Assembly (NCBI RefSeq): GCF_000027005.1
Contig: NC_012965.1
Span: forward strand, 793,001-857,000
Direction: 5' to 3'
Source: Komagataella phaffii GS115
Lineage: Eukaryota; Ascomycota; Pichiomycetes; Pichiales; Pichiaceae
DNA length: 64,000 bases
In this document: piece by piece, positions 49,901-58,832 of the stretch
How the letters are laid out: every line of letters starts with the position of its first letter
Numbering within the stretch: the first letter of the stretch is position 1
Program-made: the position numbers and the translations under genes
Notes under the pieces: model-generated
What the model saw: only the letters and a program-made list of their open reading frames with translations
What the model was told of the DNA's origin: nothing
Databases searched by the model: none

Positions 49901-51264
49901 CCTCCTTTAAAGTTGCCAAAATCGTTGGAATTACGGCGCTAGCCTTGTCCAGAATAACCTCTTCCTATAGAATAGTTAATGGAGCTAAGAAAACTGTTAA
50001 CATCGGATTAGATTTGAAGTTTGAAGGAAGAAAGTTAAAGGTTCTGGGATACACTAAAAGAAACGAGAAACATTGGTCATACAGCGCTTTGGCTGTAAAC
50101 TTGCTGCAACAATATCAGAAACGTTTCCCATCTGTTTTTAAGATAATTTCTCTCCGAAATGATTCTTCAATTCCTGAAGCCAAAGAACTGTTTCCTCAAG
50201 TCCCCGCTAGCCAAGTGGATGAAAAAGTCAATGAACTTGTGGCTTGGGTTAAAGAACAAAAGAAAAGCTTTGTTGTTGCAACATTGGAGTCTGAGTCTTT
50301 GACCAAGGTTAGTATCGGAAAGATTGAACAGGAAGTGATTAAGTTTGTTTCAAAACCACATGAACATATTCCCCAAAAGGGTTTGAAAGGAGTTCCTCGT
50401 GAGGCTACTCTGGATATCAGCAACTCTTCTCAATTTCTTTCCAAGCAGACTTTTAATCTAGGAGACAGAGTGATCTACGTAGAAGATTCTGGTAAGGTAC
50501 CCAACTTCAGTAAAGGTACAGTTATTGGGGTTCGAAGTGTCGGTACGAAAGTGACTTTGAACGTATTGTTTGACTTGCCATTGCTCTCTGGTAATACCTT
50601 TGATGGAAGACTTGCAACCCCCAGGGGTGTCACTGTTGATAGTTCATTGGTATTGAACTTAACAAAGCGTCAATTGATTTACCACGATAGGAAACCCGCT
50701 AAGAAAGAAGGTAAGCCTGGAGTTAAGAAGACATCTCAGGACTCCAAAAAGCAAACAGTGAAGTTGCAGAACGGTTCAGGTAAGGCCAAACAGGCACAAG
50801 ATGCTGAACTGTCAGTCACTACGACACCTGTTCCGGTTCCTGCCGCTAACACTGCACCAGTTACTGCATCTGTACAGGCTACCTCGGTGGTTACTGCTAC
50901 CGTTCCAACTTCTAAACCTTCAAACAACTCTGAGGACGAACATGAATTACTTCGCTTACTGAAAGGTAACAAGGACAGTAGTGAATCGCAAGGCTCTCAA
51001 GAGCCTCTTGCCCGGACTTCTATCCAGCAAATTTACGGAACGGTGTTCAATCAAGTGTTGAGCGCTCAACCTCAGTTGCAGCCTGTCAGAGGCTTCTCAA
51101 ATCCGGTACCTGAAACCCCTGTAAATGGAGTCCAAGCGAATGAACAACACTCTGATTCTACCCCTCAAAATCATTCTAGGGATGAAAACCAAGGAAGAGG
51201 TCGTGGTAGAGGCAGAGGAAATAGAAGAGGAAGAGGTCGAGGTAGAGGCAAAGGAGGACAGTAA
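46909..51264 (+). CDS. XRN1: 5'-3' exoribonuclease Xrn1
   Basis: Encodes 1451 residues. Xrn1 (Kem1) degrades decapped mRNAs and many noncoding RNAs in the cytoplasm. The catalytic N-terminus is complete: MGIPKFFRYISERWP, D35 in LYLDMNSILHNC, DGVAPRAKMNQQRSRRFR, GEGEHKIMDYIR, and the metal-binding YGLDADLIMLGL. Conserved region 2 includes QWVLFYYYRGVPSWQWYYPYYYAP. The PAZ/KOW, winged-helix and SH3-like parts fill about 700-1260, and the disordered tail ends in a Gly-Arg repeat (last 30 residues). CTG encodes conserved Leu204 of GLDADL, supporting the standard code. Length is near the 1528 residues of S. cerevisiae. Confidence 0.98.
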   Translation: MGIPKFFRYISERWPMISEPIEDSQIAEFDNLYLDMNSILHNCTHSNDGSVDLMKEEEMFSAIFAYIEHLFTLIKPGKTFFMAIDGVAPRAKMNQQRSRRFRTAIEAEKSVEIAQKNGLITSKDENFDSNCITPGTEFMAKVTTNLKFFIHQKISSDAKWQKVQVILSGHEVPGEGEHKIMDYIRFLKAQEGYDPNTRHCIYGLDADLIMLGLVIHDPHFAILREEVVFGRGSKASSTDVSEQQFYLLHLSLLREYLALEFKDLEDQIKFDYDLERILDDFIFIMYVIGNDFLPNLPDLHINKGAFPRLLATIKETMIDSDGYLQEGGVINMERFGLWLDHLSQFELQNFEQVDVDVEWFNKQLENISLDGERKRERAGRKLLLRRQQELISKLRPWILEFYSSRDNIYSAHDDDSLIPTLQLDTELMEEEIKLPFIKQFALDVGFFIVHSKSQNTYHAKIDIDGINVNESDEEFEARVLYIRKKIKEYENSIFVEDENTLEEQKNIYDTKFVNWKNKYYKEKFGFTLSDTEDILKLTESYIQGLQWVLFYYYRGVPSWQWYYPYYYAPRISDIKLGIKACLEFDKGTPFKPFEQLMAVLPARSKQLVPACYRPLMTDPNSPIIEFYPDEVEIDKNGKTASWEAVVKINFVDEKRLLEALEPYNSKLNAEERQRNSLGTNIEFSYHPQVNQVHSSPIPTIFPDITEDHCYEIVVEFDKLHSSTYAKPMKGAKQGINLLAGFPTLKTIPFTSQLMLAECHIFNQPTKSESMILSTQNPFEGLTVEQFAAQNLGQTIYVNWPYLKEAKVVAVSDGLNVFEPGNKSIRTTRMESSEVSEFASDVRYISETLFKRKGVLLVNYTEEELQGTPEPRRSPHNDDAIQGIVFVKKVNGVIRTRSGAYVKTYSDKIEKYPINLLVDDVVNKDRRLLEKPPVPLEEEFPKGTTLISLGAFAYGTPATVVDHQNDLMTVRFVNQPIKHEFNYGEIQAQREAHTNVYYPSFKVAKIVGITALALSRITSSYRIVNGAKKTVNIGLDLKFEGRKLKVLGYTKRNEKHWSYSALAVNLLQQYQKRFPSVFKIISLRNDSSIPEAKELFPQVPASQVDEKVNELVAWVKEQKKSFVVATLESESLTKVSIGKIEQEVIKFVSKPHEHIPQKGLKGVPREATLDISNSSQFLSKQTFNLGDRVIYVEDSGKVPNFSKGTVIGVRSVGTKVTLNVLFDLPLLSGNTFDGRLATPRGVTVDSSLVLNLTKRQLIYHDRKPAKKEGKPGVKKTSQDSKKQTVKLQNGSGKAKQAQDAELSVTTTPVPVPAANTAPVTASVQATSVVTATVPTSKPSNNSEDEHELLRLLKGNKDSSESQGSQEPLARTSIQQIYGTVFNQVLSAQPQLQPVRGFSNPVPETPVNGVQANEQHSDSTPQNHSRDENQGRGRGRGRGNRRGRGRGRGKGGQ

Positions 51265-51333
51265 ATCAGAATGAAGGTGTCCCTCCGATTGAATAGAATT
51301 GTGTTGTAATATTAGTGTATTGCGTTAATGGTA

Positions 51334-51885
51334 CTAATAATCATCCTGCATTGTATAACTAAGAACTTTCTTCTCCTGCCTTAGAGCAGTCGTCTTGAAA
51401 ACTTTTTGCTCCCAGCCATTAGACCTATCAATTCCGTCCCATCTATACCCTGGCATTATAGAGAAACGATTGTCCGGGAAAGAAGATTTGTATAGTTTAC
51501 GGCCTGTCTGTGAGATGTAACGGTCTTTTTGCAGCGACTTGACTTTATCTGGAGAAAATGCTAGCAACGGGTCATCTACATAGCTTGGCGGAGCTACTCT
51601 TTTAGTGGCCGTTTGAGTAACCTCGGGGAGATTCATATTGCGTAATTTTTCAGATGCTTCTTTGGCTTTCTGTTTTTCTTGCTGTGATTTCTGTCTCTGT
51701 TGTTCTAGCATTTCCTCATGAGAGAGGACGTTTCCTGATAAGTCTCTATAAATAGTGGCATTCTCGGGTTTTGCAGGTTTTGTGGGTTTTTGTATCGACG
51801 ACTTGGGTTTCGGCTTCAGTGATTTATCCCTTTTCTTGGACTTGGATTTGCCATATTTGGAATCCAGGTAGTCCTGTAGTGACAT
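51334..51885 (-). CDS. BUD13: Bud13, RES complex splicing factor
   Basis: Encodes 183 residues. Bud13 with Snu17/Ist3 and Pml1 forms the RES complex, which helps splicing and nuclear retention of unspliced pre-mRNA. The N-terminal MSLQDYLDSKYG and Lys-rich stretch, a mid-region SGNVLSHEEMLEQQRQK, and the C-terminal core (FPDNRFSIMPGYRWDGIDRS, then NGWEQKVF) are diagnostic. It is shorter than S. cerevisiae Bud13 (266) but not truncated. It converges on XRN1 with 69 bp between stops, the same pairing as YGL174W/YGL173C. No intron is needed here. Confidence 0.94.
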   Translation of the reverse strand: MSLQDYLDSKYGKSKSKKRDKSLKPKPKSSIQKPTKPAKPENATIYRDLSGNVLSHEEMLEQQRQKSQQEKQKAKEASEKLRNMNLPEVTQTATKRVAPPSYVDDPLLAFSPDKVKSLQKDRYISQTGRKLYKSSFPDNRFSIMPGYRWDGIDRSNGWEQKVFKTTALRQEKKVLSYTMQDDY

Positions 51886-52989
51886 TCGTTTCGATACTAG
51901 GTGCGATGGTTCATTCGATACGATATATAATGCTTACATAAGCTAATGGTACTGGGAACATCACTTATACTATCCGTTCAGATCAACAGGAGAATTCATT
52001 CATACAACATGCCAAATTCATTGAAGACCCAGTCATCATTCCATCAGACTGCCCTTGGTTAAAGGTGATAAGGAATTAATTGAGGTTTATCGGGGTTTAA
52101 AGTGAGGCGGGCATCAAGAAAAAAAAAAAGAGGGCAGGAGCAGTGGAACTTTCAAAACAAGAAAGAGATAAATCTTATCTCGTGACCCCTATCTTAGCAA
52201 ATAACGTTTACGTTTGAAGGTAATAGATTAAGCAACCAATTACCTCATCCTAACTTACGAGTAATATCCCGTTTCATCTCATCATCAATGAGGGACTTGA
52301 TTTTATACCGACATTGTTGGCTCCCCACATTAACCCTTTAAAGCAGGAAGATCCAATTCCCCGAGGGACAAACTTGACACCCTAACTTTCCCGGGGTTCA
52401 CGAAATATTCATGAACCCCCCCCCTTGATACGAACATCTGCGCCGTATGCACCCTTCTGGGACATACCGCCTGAGGCCACCTCCATATAACCGCCGGTGA
52501 ATTTCGGAACGCGGTCAGAGAGGCTATTCCTCACTGGTTTTTGCAAGGGCATGCTGAATGAGCACTGTAAACATTCAGCCAATGACGGGTTCAACGAGTG
52601 CCTTGATTTCTCGGGCTTCTACTGGCCATCCTTGGTTGACCGTTGTCTCATCTCAATATCTTCTTCCGGATCTGTTGGATTGTAATATTTCACCCCCCTC
52701 ACCCATTAATTGTGCCCTTTGGCTCATCGCACTACTTTTCCGTTGTGGTTTTTCTTTTTATTTTTTCCTGGTCTCCACTTTAAATCAACCCCAAACCTGT
52801 CGGTTAATTAATTTTTAGTCGACCGCCGTTATAAAAGGACACAAGGAAGTTTTCAGATTATTTTCAGCTGTCTCCCCCTTTTTTTTTTTCTTGCTTCTAT
52901 TTCTTGTTCGTTCAAGCAAACAATCCCAACCTCTAAATTGATTTTCTGATTCCAGTTTTCATTCTGCGTTGAGCTCTATAGAAGAAAGA
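51886..52989. promoter_or_regulatory. Divergent promoter between BUD13 and AGC1
   Basis: About 1.1 kb. It has an A run at 52119-52129, a perfect 8-bp inverted repeat at 52394-52420 followed by a C8 run, several GATA-like sites near 52168-52185, and a TATAAAAG box at 52830-52837 located 160 bp before the AGC1 ATG. A pyrimidine-rich tract follows the TATA. No gene is visible. Confidence 0.6.
52394..52420. repeat. Inverted repeat GGGGTTCA / TGAACCCC
   Basis: Two perfect 8-base arms (52394-52401 and 52413-52420) with an 11-base AT-rich spacer; the right arm runs into eight C residues. In a promoter this may be a dimeric binding site or a hairpin. Confidence 0.7.
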
Positions 52990-54927
52990 ATGCCGGAGCT
53001 TACCCAATCATTGACTGAGATCTTCGACTCATATTCAAAGGAGGGCAAACTGGACTACAACGGATTTATAGATATTCTGTCTAATGAGTCTTACGCCTCG
53101 CAATATTTCAACAACTTTTTGAGGATTCCGAACAGTTCTCTGGGGTTATTGTACCTTTTGGTGGACAAGGACGCCAATGGTCAGATTTCTTTGGATAATT
53201 GGTTAGCGTTTTCCGAAAAACTGTTGAACGAGGAAGAGAGTAGTATCACCTATAAGTTGTTCCAGAATTTGGACTCGTCCTTCAAGGACAAGTCCGAAGA
53301 TGAGTTCAAATCTTTGGTTTCTACCAACTTGAATGATCAATTCAAGTCGCAGTTTGACAGAGTTGTGTCCGATGATGGTAAAATACTCCCCGAGGACTTC
53401 CGTAACATCGTATCCTCTATTTACTCTTCTAGGCTGCCAACAGCAGCTATCGATCAAATCGGAAGACTTTGCACCGAAAGTTTAACCTTCAACGAGGCCG
53501 CTAGTCTGTTTGACTTTGTCCAGGCTATACCCAAGCTAAACTACTACACGTTCAGAGCATCCAACAACTTCAAGGACACCCTTTGCAAGGAAGATTTCAT
53601 TGCTGCCCTCAAGGAGACAATCAACACTGAGGACAATGTCTCAGATTCCTTTTTGGATTACTACTACCAGCTGACCACATTCATTGTTAATTCTACCAAC
53701 CAGAATCATTTATTGAAGGGTGATCTTTTGGCTATTTTAACGGATGACATGGTCACTACCGAGGAAACCGTAGATGGTGGATTCTCTTTGTATCCAATCT
53801 TAAACTCTGCATATTCATTCTTGCTAGGCTCGATAGCTGGTTCCATTGGAGCTACCATTGTGTACCCCATTGACCTTGTTAAAACCAGAATGCAAAATCA
53901 GAAGGGTAATGCCAAATACAGCTCATACTTCGACTGTTTTAAGAAAACTTTCAGAAGTGAAGGTCTCAGGGGGTTTTACTCCGGTCTGTTGCCTCAACTA
54001 GTCGGTGTTGCTCCTGAGAAAGCTATCAAACTTACAGTTAATGATATAGTCAGAAGTATAGGTGTGAAGCAATCTGCTAACGGAGAAATCACCATGCCAT
54101 GGGAGATTTTGGCTGGTTGTTCTGCGGGTGCAGCTCAAGTTGTCTTCACAAACCCATTAGAAATCACCAAGATTCGTCTTCAAGTTCAAGGTGAAGCTCT
54201 TAAACAATCTCTTGCTGAAGGTACAAATGTTGTCGAAAAAACTGCAGTCGACATCGTTAGGGAATTAGGTATTCGTGGTTTATACAAAGGTGCATCTGCA
54301 TGTTTACTGAGAGATGTACCTTTTTCTGCTATCTATTTCCCATGCTATGCTAACCTTAAGAAACATTTGTTTGACTTTGACCCCAAAGACCCCACAAAGA
54401 ACAGTTCTTTAGAATCTTGGCAATTATTAGTTTCTGGTGCACTTGCTGGTATGCCTGCTGCTTACTTCACAACACCCTGCGATGTCATCAAGACAAGACT
54501 GCAGGTTGAACACAAGGCCGGCGATATGCATTATACCGGTATTTCCAACGCCTTCAAGACGATCCTCAAGGAAGAAGGTTTTTCTGCATTATTTAAAGGT
54601 GGTCTAGCAAGAGTGTTCCGTTCTTCTCCTCAGTTCGGTTTCACGTTGGCCTCATATGAATTGTTCCAAACGTACATTCCATTATCGGCATTCTATCCAG
54701 ATCCAAACCAGACCAAGACTCTGGGTAAAGTTGCCGGTGCTATCACAGATGGGAAGGGAAACAGTTTGAACTCCCTGACCCCTGTAGATATTTCCAAGCT
54801 GGATAATGCCCGAGACGTTCACTATTCTATCAGTGAACACGCAAGGAAAGTCGTCAACACGTCATTCGATCTCAACCCAAAACTGAACAGCTTCAATTAC
54901 TTCAACTACGTTAACGAAAAGAAATGA
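52990..54927 (+). CDS. AGC1: Mitochondrial aspartate/glutamate carrier Agc1 (aralar-like)
   Basis: Encodes 645 residues. It exchanges matrix aspartate for cytosolic glutamate and imports glutamate, serving the malate-aspartate shuttle. The N-terminal about 270 residues carry degenerate EF-hand-like units (for example DKDANGQISLDNW), as in animal aralar. Three SLC25 repeats follow, with PIDLVKTRMQ, PLEITKIRLQ and PCDVIKTRLQ. The carrier part includes LVGVAPEKAIKLTVND, typical of this subfamily. S. cerevisiae Agc1 lacks functional EF-hands, and this protein's EF-hand region looks closer to the animal layout. The ATG at 52990 is used; the only upstream in-frame start is a TTG 21 bases before. 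Confidence 0.9.
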   Translation: MPELTQSLTEIFDSYSKEGKLDYNGFIDILSNESYASQYFNNFLRIPNSSLGLLYLLVDKDANGQISLDNWLAFSEKLLNEEESSITYKLFQNLDSSFKDKSEDEFKSLVSTNLNDQFKSQFDRVVSDDGKILPEDFRNIVSSIYSSRLPTAAIDQIGRLCTESLTFNEAASLFDFVQAIPKLNYYTFRASNNFKDTLCKEDFIAALKETINTEDNVSDSFLDYYYQLTTFIVNSTNQNHLLKGDLLAILTDDMVTTEETVDGGFSLYPILNSAYSFLLGSIAGSIGATIVYPIDLVKTRMQNQKGNAKYSSYFDCFKKTFRSEGLRGFYSGLLPQLVGVAPEKAIKLTVNDIVRSIGVKQSANGEITMPWEILAGCSAGAAQVVFTNPLEITKIRLQVQGEALKQSLAEGTNVVEKTAVDIVRELGIRGLYKGASACLLRDVPFSAIYFPCYANLKKHLFDFDPKDPTKNSSLESWQLLVSGALAGMPAAYFTTPCDVIKTRLQVEHKAGDMHYTGISNAFKTILKEEGFSALFKGGLARVFRSSPQFGFTLASYELFQTYIPLSAFYPDPNQTKTLGKVAGAITDGKGNSLNSLTPVDISKLDNARDVHYSISEHARKVVNTSFDLNPKLNSFNYFNYVNEKK

Positions 54928-54995
54928 TTAATGATTAGAATTAGACTTTTGTAAATCTATACCTTTTATATAAACCCCTCATAAAATCACTCCAA

Positions 54996-56114
54996 TCAAG
55001 TTAGAAAATTCCCATTGTTTACTATGACATTGAACTCATTGTTCTTGAAGATGAATTTTCCAATCTGCTTTCCATGTTCGTCGACTTTAAGCGCTTCCTT
55101 CAGTCTGTACAATGCTATGCTTTTCACTCGTTTACTGGATTCTTTACGATCCTCTTTGAGTTCCTGGGTGGTGGGGAACTCTGATCTATTGAATCCTGGT
55201 GGTGTGCAAGGGTCGTCCCAAATTGTGTTATCTCCACCATTTCCATGCCTTCTTTTGAAACCTGCTGGGATCGAACGTTTTGAAGGGGTTTCTCCAGATT
55301 CGGCGCTATTGCTGTCCCATTTGATACCATTTTTCAAGTTTGAGACTGGGGCCAGTTGGAAAAGCTTGGAGCAATCATTACACATGCAATTGTCGGTATG
55401 GCTGGATTTTGAAGCGGGATTGCGTTTGAAATCTTCCAAAAACCATTCCCTATTAAACTTTGGGTTCGTACTCAGATCGATTTTTATCTTTGAATCAGTT
55501 ATTGGTGTGATATATGGGTTAATTTTAGGTGTGTTATGCGTCAAGATGTCGTCGTGTGTGACATCCGGTTGAGAATCGGATATGATCTCTTCGATGTCCG
55601 AAGTGATCAATTCTGGAGATGCCACTGCGACATACTCAATTGAGCCGGAAGAGGAGCTATCGAAGCTATTAGTATTTACATTCATGTTCAGGGTTGGTTC
55701 TAAATTGGTTATTTCTTTCAGAGGAGACCTAGGTTGATATTTGGGCCTTTTGGATGATGGAACGCGTTGAAGCTGTGATTCTTGGGTCATGGAGACCTGT
55801 GTCTGCGAACTATAAAACCTCTGGTCGTTGAATCCGGAGCAAGAGGGGCATTCTGATATTTTGGAGAGTAACAAAGAATGATTTGACTCCAATACTCTGA
55901 TCTTGGCCAATAATCTCTGTTCATTGGCTTCCTTCTCGTCTAGACGGTCCAAAAGCTGACCCAAAAGGAGAGACTGTTTCCTCGAGGTTTCATCAATCTC
56001 TTTAGCCAAACGGATTGTGTCTGACATTGGACCGATGCTTGCCTGAGTGAAGAGTTGAGGAAGACGCTGAAGCCTTGGTAAACACCGTTGGGATAACAAC
56101 ACGCGGCGCGACAT
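54996..56114 (-). CDS. SAE2: Sae2/Ctp1/CtIP-like DNA end-resection factor
   Basis: Encodes 372 residues. Sae2/CtIP stimulates the Mre11 complex to process double-strand breaks and hairpins in the nucleus. An N-terminal coiled coil (about 40-90) is followed by CPSC (a CxxC zinc motif as in CtIP). A disordered middle with SP/TP sites leads to the conserved C-terminus: GFKRRHGNGG, DDPCTPPGFNRSEFPTTQEL, then KRVKSIALYRLKEAL. This matches the SAE2/CtIP C-terminal domain (TPPGF.RSDFPSTQEL). Only 72 bp separates the ATG at 56114 from the upstream gene's stop. An internal Met (ATG at 56027, MSDTIRLAKEID) may be the true start; the first 29 residues look non-conserved. S. cerevisiae SAE2 (YGL175C) sits beside BUD13, supporting the call. 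Confidence 0.85.
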   Translation of the reverse strand: MSRRVLLSQRCLPRLQRLPQLFTQASIGPMSDTIRLAKEIDETSRKQSLLLGQLLDRLDEKEANEQRLLAKIRVLESNHSLLLSKISECPSCSGFNDQRFYSSQTQVSMTQESQLQRVPSSKRPKYQPRSPLKEITNLEPTLNMNVNTNSFDSSSSGSIEYVAVASPELITSDIEEIISDSQPDVTHDDILTHNTPKINPYITPITDSKIKIDLSTNPKFNREWFLEDFKRNPASKSSHTDNCMCNDCSKLFQLAPVSNLKNGIKWDSNSAESGETPSKRSIPAGFKRRHGNGGDNTIWDDPCTPPGFNRSEFPTTQELKEDRKESSKRVKSIALYRLKEALKVDEHGKQIGKFIFKNNEFNVIVNNGNFLT

Positions 56115-56186
56115 CAACGATGTTGTAAACGACAGATCTCACGGCAGTAATATTAGAATTATTAATAATAGCATTTTACTTAGCAT

Positions 56187-58832
56187 TTATTGGTCATACA
56201 TATGAAGTTCGGTATTCCTTGGTGAGCCTAAACTTCGTTCAGCACATAAATTGAGCAATTTGGCTAATTCTTTTGGTAGAGCAAAGCTGCTTTGCATTAA
56301 CATGGACGATACCATGACGCAAAGACCACTCATGTTCTGCTTATTTCGAACTTTGGGCAGAAGATCTGCATATCGACAGGTCAATTTGAAAAACTCATCG
56401 CCAGAGATGTGTTTGACTTTTGTATGGATCATTACTCCAGATAGCTGCGAAAGCTCCTTGCGAATTCGTCGCAAGTAAGCATATCCATTTTCTACAGGTG
56501 TGATATCTGATAACTTCTTATCAGAGGATCCAAATAGAATGTTGGACTCAGTTCCATCCACAGCATAATTATAGTTCCAGATGACAACAGTCAAAAGTGC
56601 CAAAATATTGGATCTACAAAAGAGATCACTGTTTGGGTCAAATGGATGATTATACTCATAAGGTGCATCTTCTGGGGACAAGAACAGCTCAAATAGCATT
56701 AAATAGCAATGGATTACAGCAATTCGTCCATGCAGACTACGAGCCCAATCCTTGACTCGGCGATTAACGGCAGCATGATCACTGTCACTAGGCCTGACGT
56801 TCATTCTCCATGGAGCTCCTGCGAATGTGGTCAAATCAAAGTGAGAGATTGACATAAACACATAAGCCATGTGGAATACTGGATGTTTGCAAGAAGTATC
56901 AGCTTCAAGTTGTTCTAAAATTGAACTAGTGCAGAGACTGCCGTATGGGCTCGTGCATGTGGACGAACTATTCGCCAAAGACCCAGCAATTATACGAGAA
57001 GGCCTTCCTTTGGAATCTAACCCTTTTGATTCGCCCAATTCGTTACGCCAAAAGGTGAAAGCTCTCATGATGACCTCTCGCCAGTTTTTAATAGGATGCA
57101 TGCCCTCCTCCAAGCCAATAGCAGATTGCAAATCTAACTGTTGCATTTGAAATAGAATGGCACATAGACCAGCTAGTACCATCCTACGACCAAAGGGTGT
57201 TGCGTTAAATGACGTTCTATTCAGAGTGCTTTTCATGGCTAGCAAAAAGGGCATGGATTTGGGTATTCTCCTGACGGGTAATGGCGCTTCCCACAAAGCA
57301 TCATCACATGGCATCGTTAACTGTATTTGGTGACAATGGAGCACCAATTGGTGGCCAAAACTAATAGCATCGACTGCGTCCATATAAAAGCACATCAATG
57401 TTGCTCTCTTCATGGACTCCATTTCTAGCCATTGCGAGTACACGGTTTCTGGTTCATTAGGTTCCAACTCCTGCGAACTTTTCAAGGGGTTTCCACCAAG
57501 TGACGGTGTGCGACGCAGTAGGTTTATAGTTGTACCATGATGTAAATGGCCCCTTTCGTGGATTCTTCTGGTGGAGCAGTTTTTTTCATACCATTCCAAC
57601 AGCAATAAACTCTGAATAACGTATAGCTTTGCTGGAGGGTGAAAGTCAGGAGATGTGAACAGCGCCCACCTCACAGGTTCGGCTATACAGTCAGCCAACG
57701 AACGAGGATCACAGATGTCTAGAAAATGGCACCCTGCTGTGCCCGAGGGCGATGCAGCTATGACGTGGGCACCAATCATCAGCATACAAAGTAGCAATAG
57801 AGATTCACAGCGGGCACTGGAAAATGATGGCTTGTGAAGAATCGGGAAGGCAGGGTGATAAAGAGACCAATAGTTGAATAAAAAGAAATCAATCTTTGGC
57901 CCTGTGAAGTCCGGGTGCTGGCTAAGACTGGGTATCACATTCAGCAAATCATTCAGAACCAAGGAGGAAATATGATCTGAGGGCGAAGCGGGAGAATTTT
58001 CTATGGGTGCATTAATCCGACGGTTATCAAGTGCTGTTGAATCATTGGTAGTTTCATTTCCAAGACCAGCTGCCAACGGAGAAGTTATTGGAGGTAGACG
58101 GGCACTCCAAGCCATGTCTACGCCATTTATATGTGCAAAGCCTCCTGAAACTCCAGGAGCTTCCTGAAAAAGCATATCCTCACTTAACATGAAGTCTGAA
58201 AAATCATTCCTTGTCCTCATGGCGGGCTCAATATTGTTATCATTGGAGCTGAGATCATCAAAAAGCCAAGACAAAAGGTTTCCAGAGCTAGTAGATTTTT
58301 GAACACCTCGAAGTCCATCGTTTTTCGGAGTAACCAGAGTCGACCTTTGTGGAATGGAAGTGACATGAGCTTGGGTGGGCTGGGAAGAACCGTTTGGAGT
58401 CGAATCGTCGTGTTTCATGTTGCCCTGCTCTGAAATAGAAGGACGAGCTTCCAGTGGAGCAGATGTATCAATGGAAGACCTTGTAAAAGCATCGATTTCG
58501 CTTGAGCTAGAGTTTTCATGAGAAGTTTTCAGGCCTGGTCCAGACAAGACTATTGGGGTATTATTGAAGTGGACAGCGGCCTTATTGTTCCTCCGCTGAA
58601 ATTTGTCCCTCCTTAGCTCGTGACGCCGAATATGACGTTTTAAGAGATCATTTCTAACAAACGACTTCCCACATTCAGGCAGCTGACACTTGTATAGAAC
58701 TTTGGGGTTGTGATTTAGTTCATGACGCGACAGATGTTCCTTTCTGGTGAAGTTCTTATCGCATTTGGGATGCTGGCAGAAATATCGCAACTTTGATTCA
58801 GATTCAGAAATAACTTGGGGGCCTCCAATCAT
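56187..58832 (-). CDS. C2H2 zinc-finger transcription factor with fungal-specific regulatory domain
   Basis: Encodes 881 residues. Two tandem C2H2 fingers open the protein: C19, C24, H37, H41 and C49, C54, H67, H71, with CDKNFTRKEHLSRH and CGKSFVRNDLLKRH, ending in a basic HIRRHELRRDKFQRRNN. A long Ser/Pro-rich linker follows (about 90-290). Residues about 300-880 look like the fungal_trans regulatory domain (FFLFNYWSLYHPAFPILHKP; LLLLCMLMIGAHV; YVIQSLLLLEWYEK). This architecture occurs in S. cerevisiae YPR022C (SDD4) and S. pombe Klf1-like factors. The neighbouring AGC1 (YPR021C) makes the YPR022C type attractive, but I cannot confirm it. The ATG at 58832 is chosen; a GTG extension upstream contains no fingers. 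Confidence 0.85.
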   Translation of the reverse strand: MIGGPQVISESESKLRYFCQHPKCDKNFTRKEHLSRHELNHNPKVLYKCQLPECGKSFVRNDLLKRHIRRHELRRDKFQRRNNKAAVHFNNTPIVLSGPGLKTSHENSSSSEIDAFTRSSIDTSAPLEARPSISEQGNMKHDDSTPNGSSQPTQAHVTSIPQRSTLVTPKNDGLRGVQKSTSSGNLLSWLFDDLSSNDNNIEPAMRTRNDFSDFMLSEDMLFQEAPGVSGGFAHINGVDMAWSARLPPITSPLAAGLGNETTNDSTALDNRRINAPIENSPASPSDHISSLVLNDLLNVIPSLSQHPDFTGPKIDFFLFNYWSLYHPAFPILHKPSFSSARCESLLLLCMLMIGAHVIAASPSGTAGCHFLDICDPRSLADCIAEPVRWALFTSPDFHPPAKLYVIQSLLLLEWYEKNCSTRRIHERGHLHHGTTINLLRRTPSLGGNPLKSSQELEPNEPETVYSQWLEMESMKRATLMCFYMDAVDAISFGHQLVLHCHQIQLTMPCDDALWEAPLPVRRIPKSMPFLLAMKSTLNRTSFNATPFGRRMVLAGLCAILFQMQQLDLQSAIGLEEGMHPIKNWREVIMRAFTFWRNELGESKGLDSKGRPSRIIAGSLANSSSTCTSPYGSLCTSSILEQLEADTSCKHPVFHMAYVFMSISHFDLTTFAGAPWRMNVRPSDSDHAAVNRRVKDWARSLHGRIAVIHCYLMLFELFLSPEDAPYEYNHPFDPNSDLFCRSNILALLTVVIWNYNYAVDGTESNILFGSSDKKLSDITPVENGYAYLRRIRKELSQLSGVMIHTKVKHISGDEFFKLTCRYADLLPKVRNKQNMSGLCVMVSSMLMQSSFALPKELAKLLNLCAERSLGSPRNTELHMYDQ

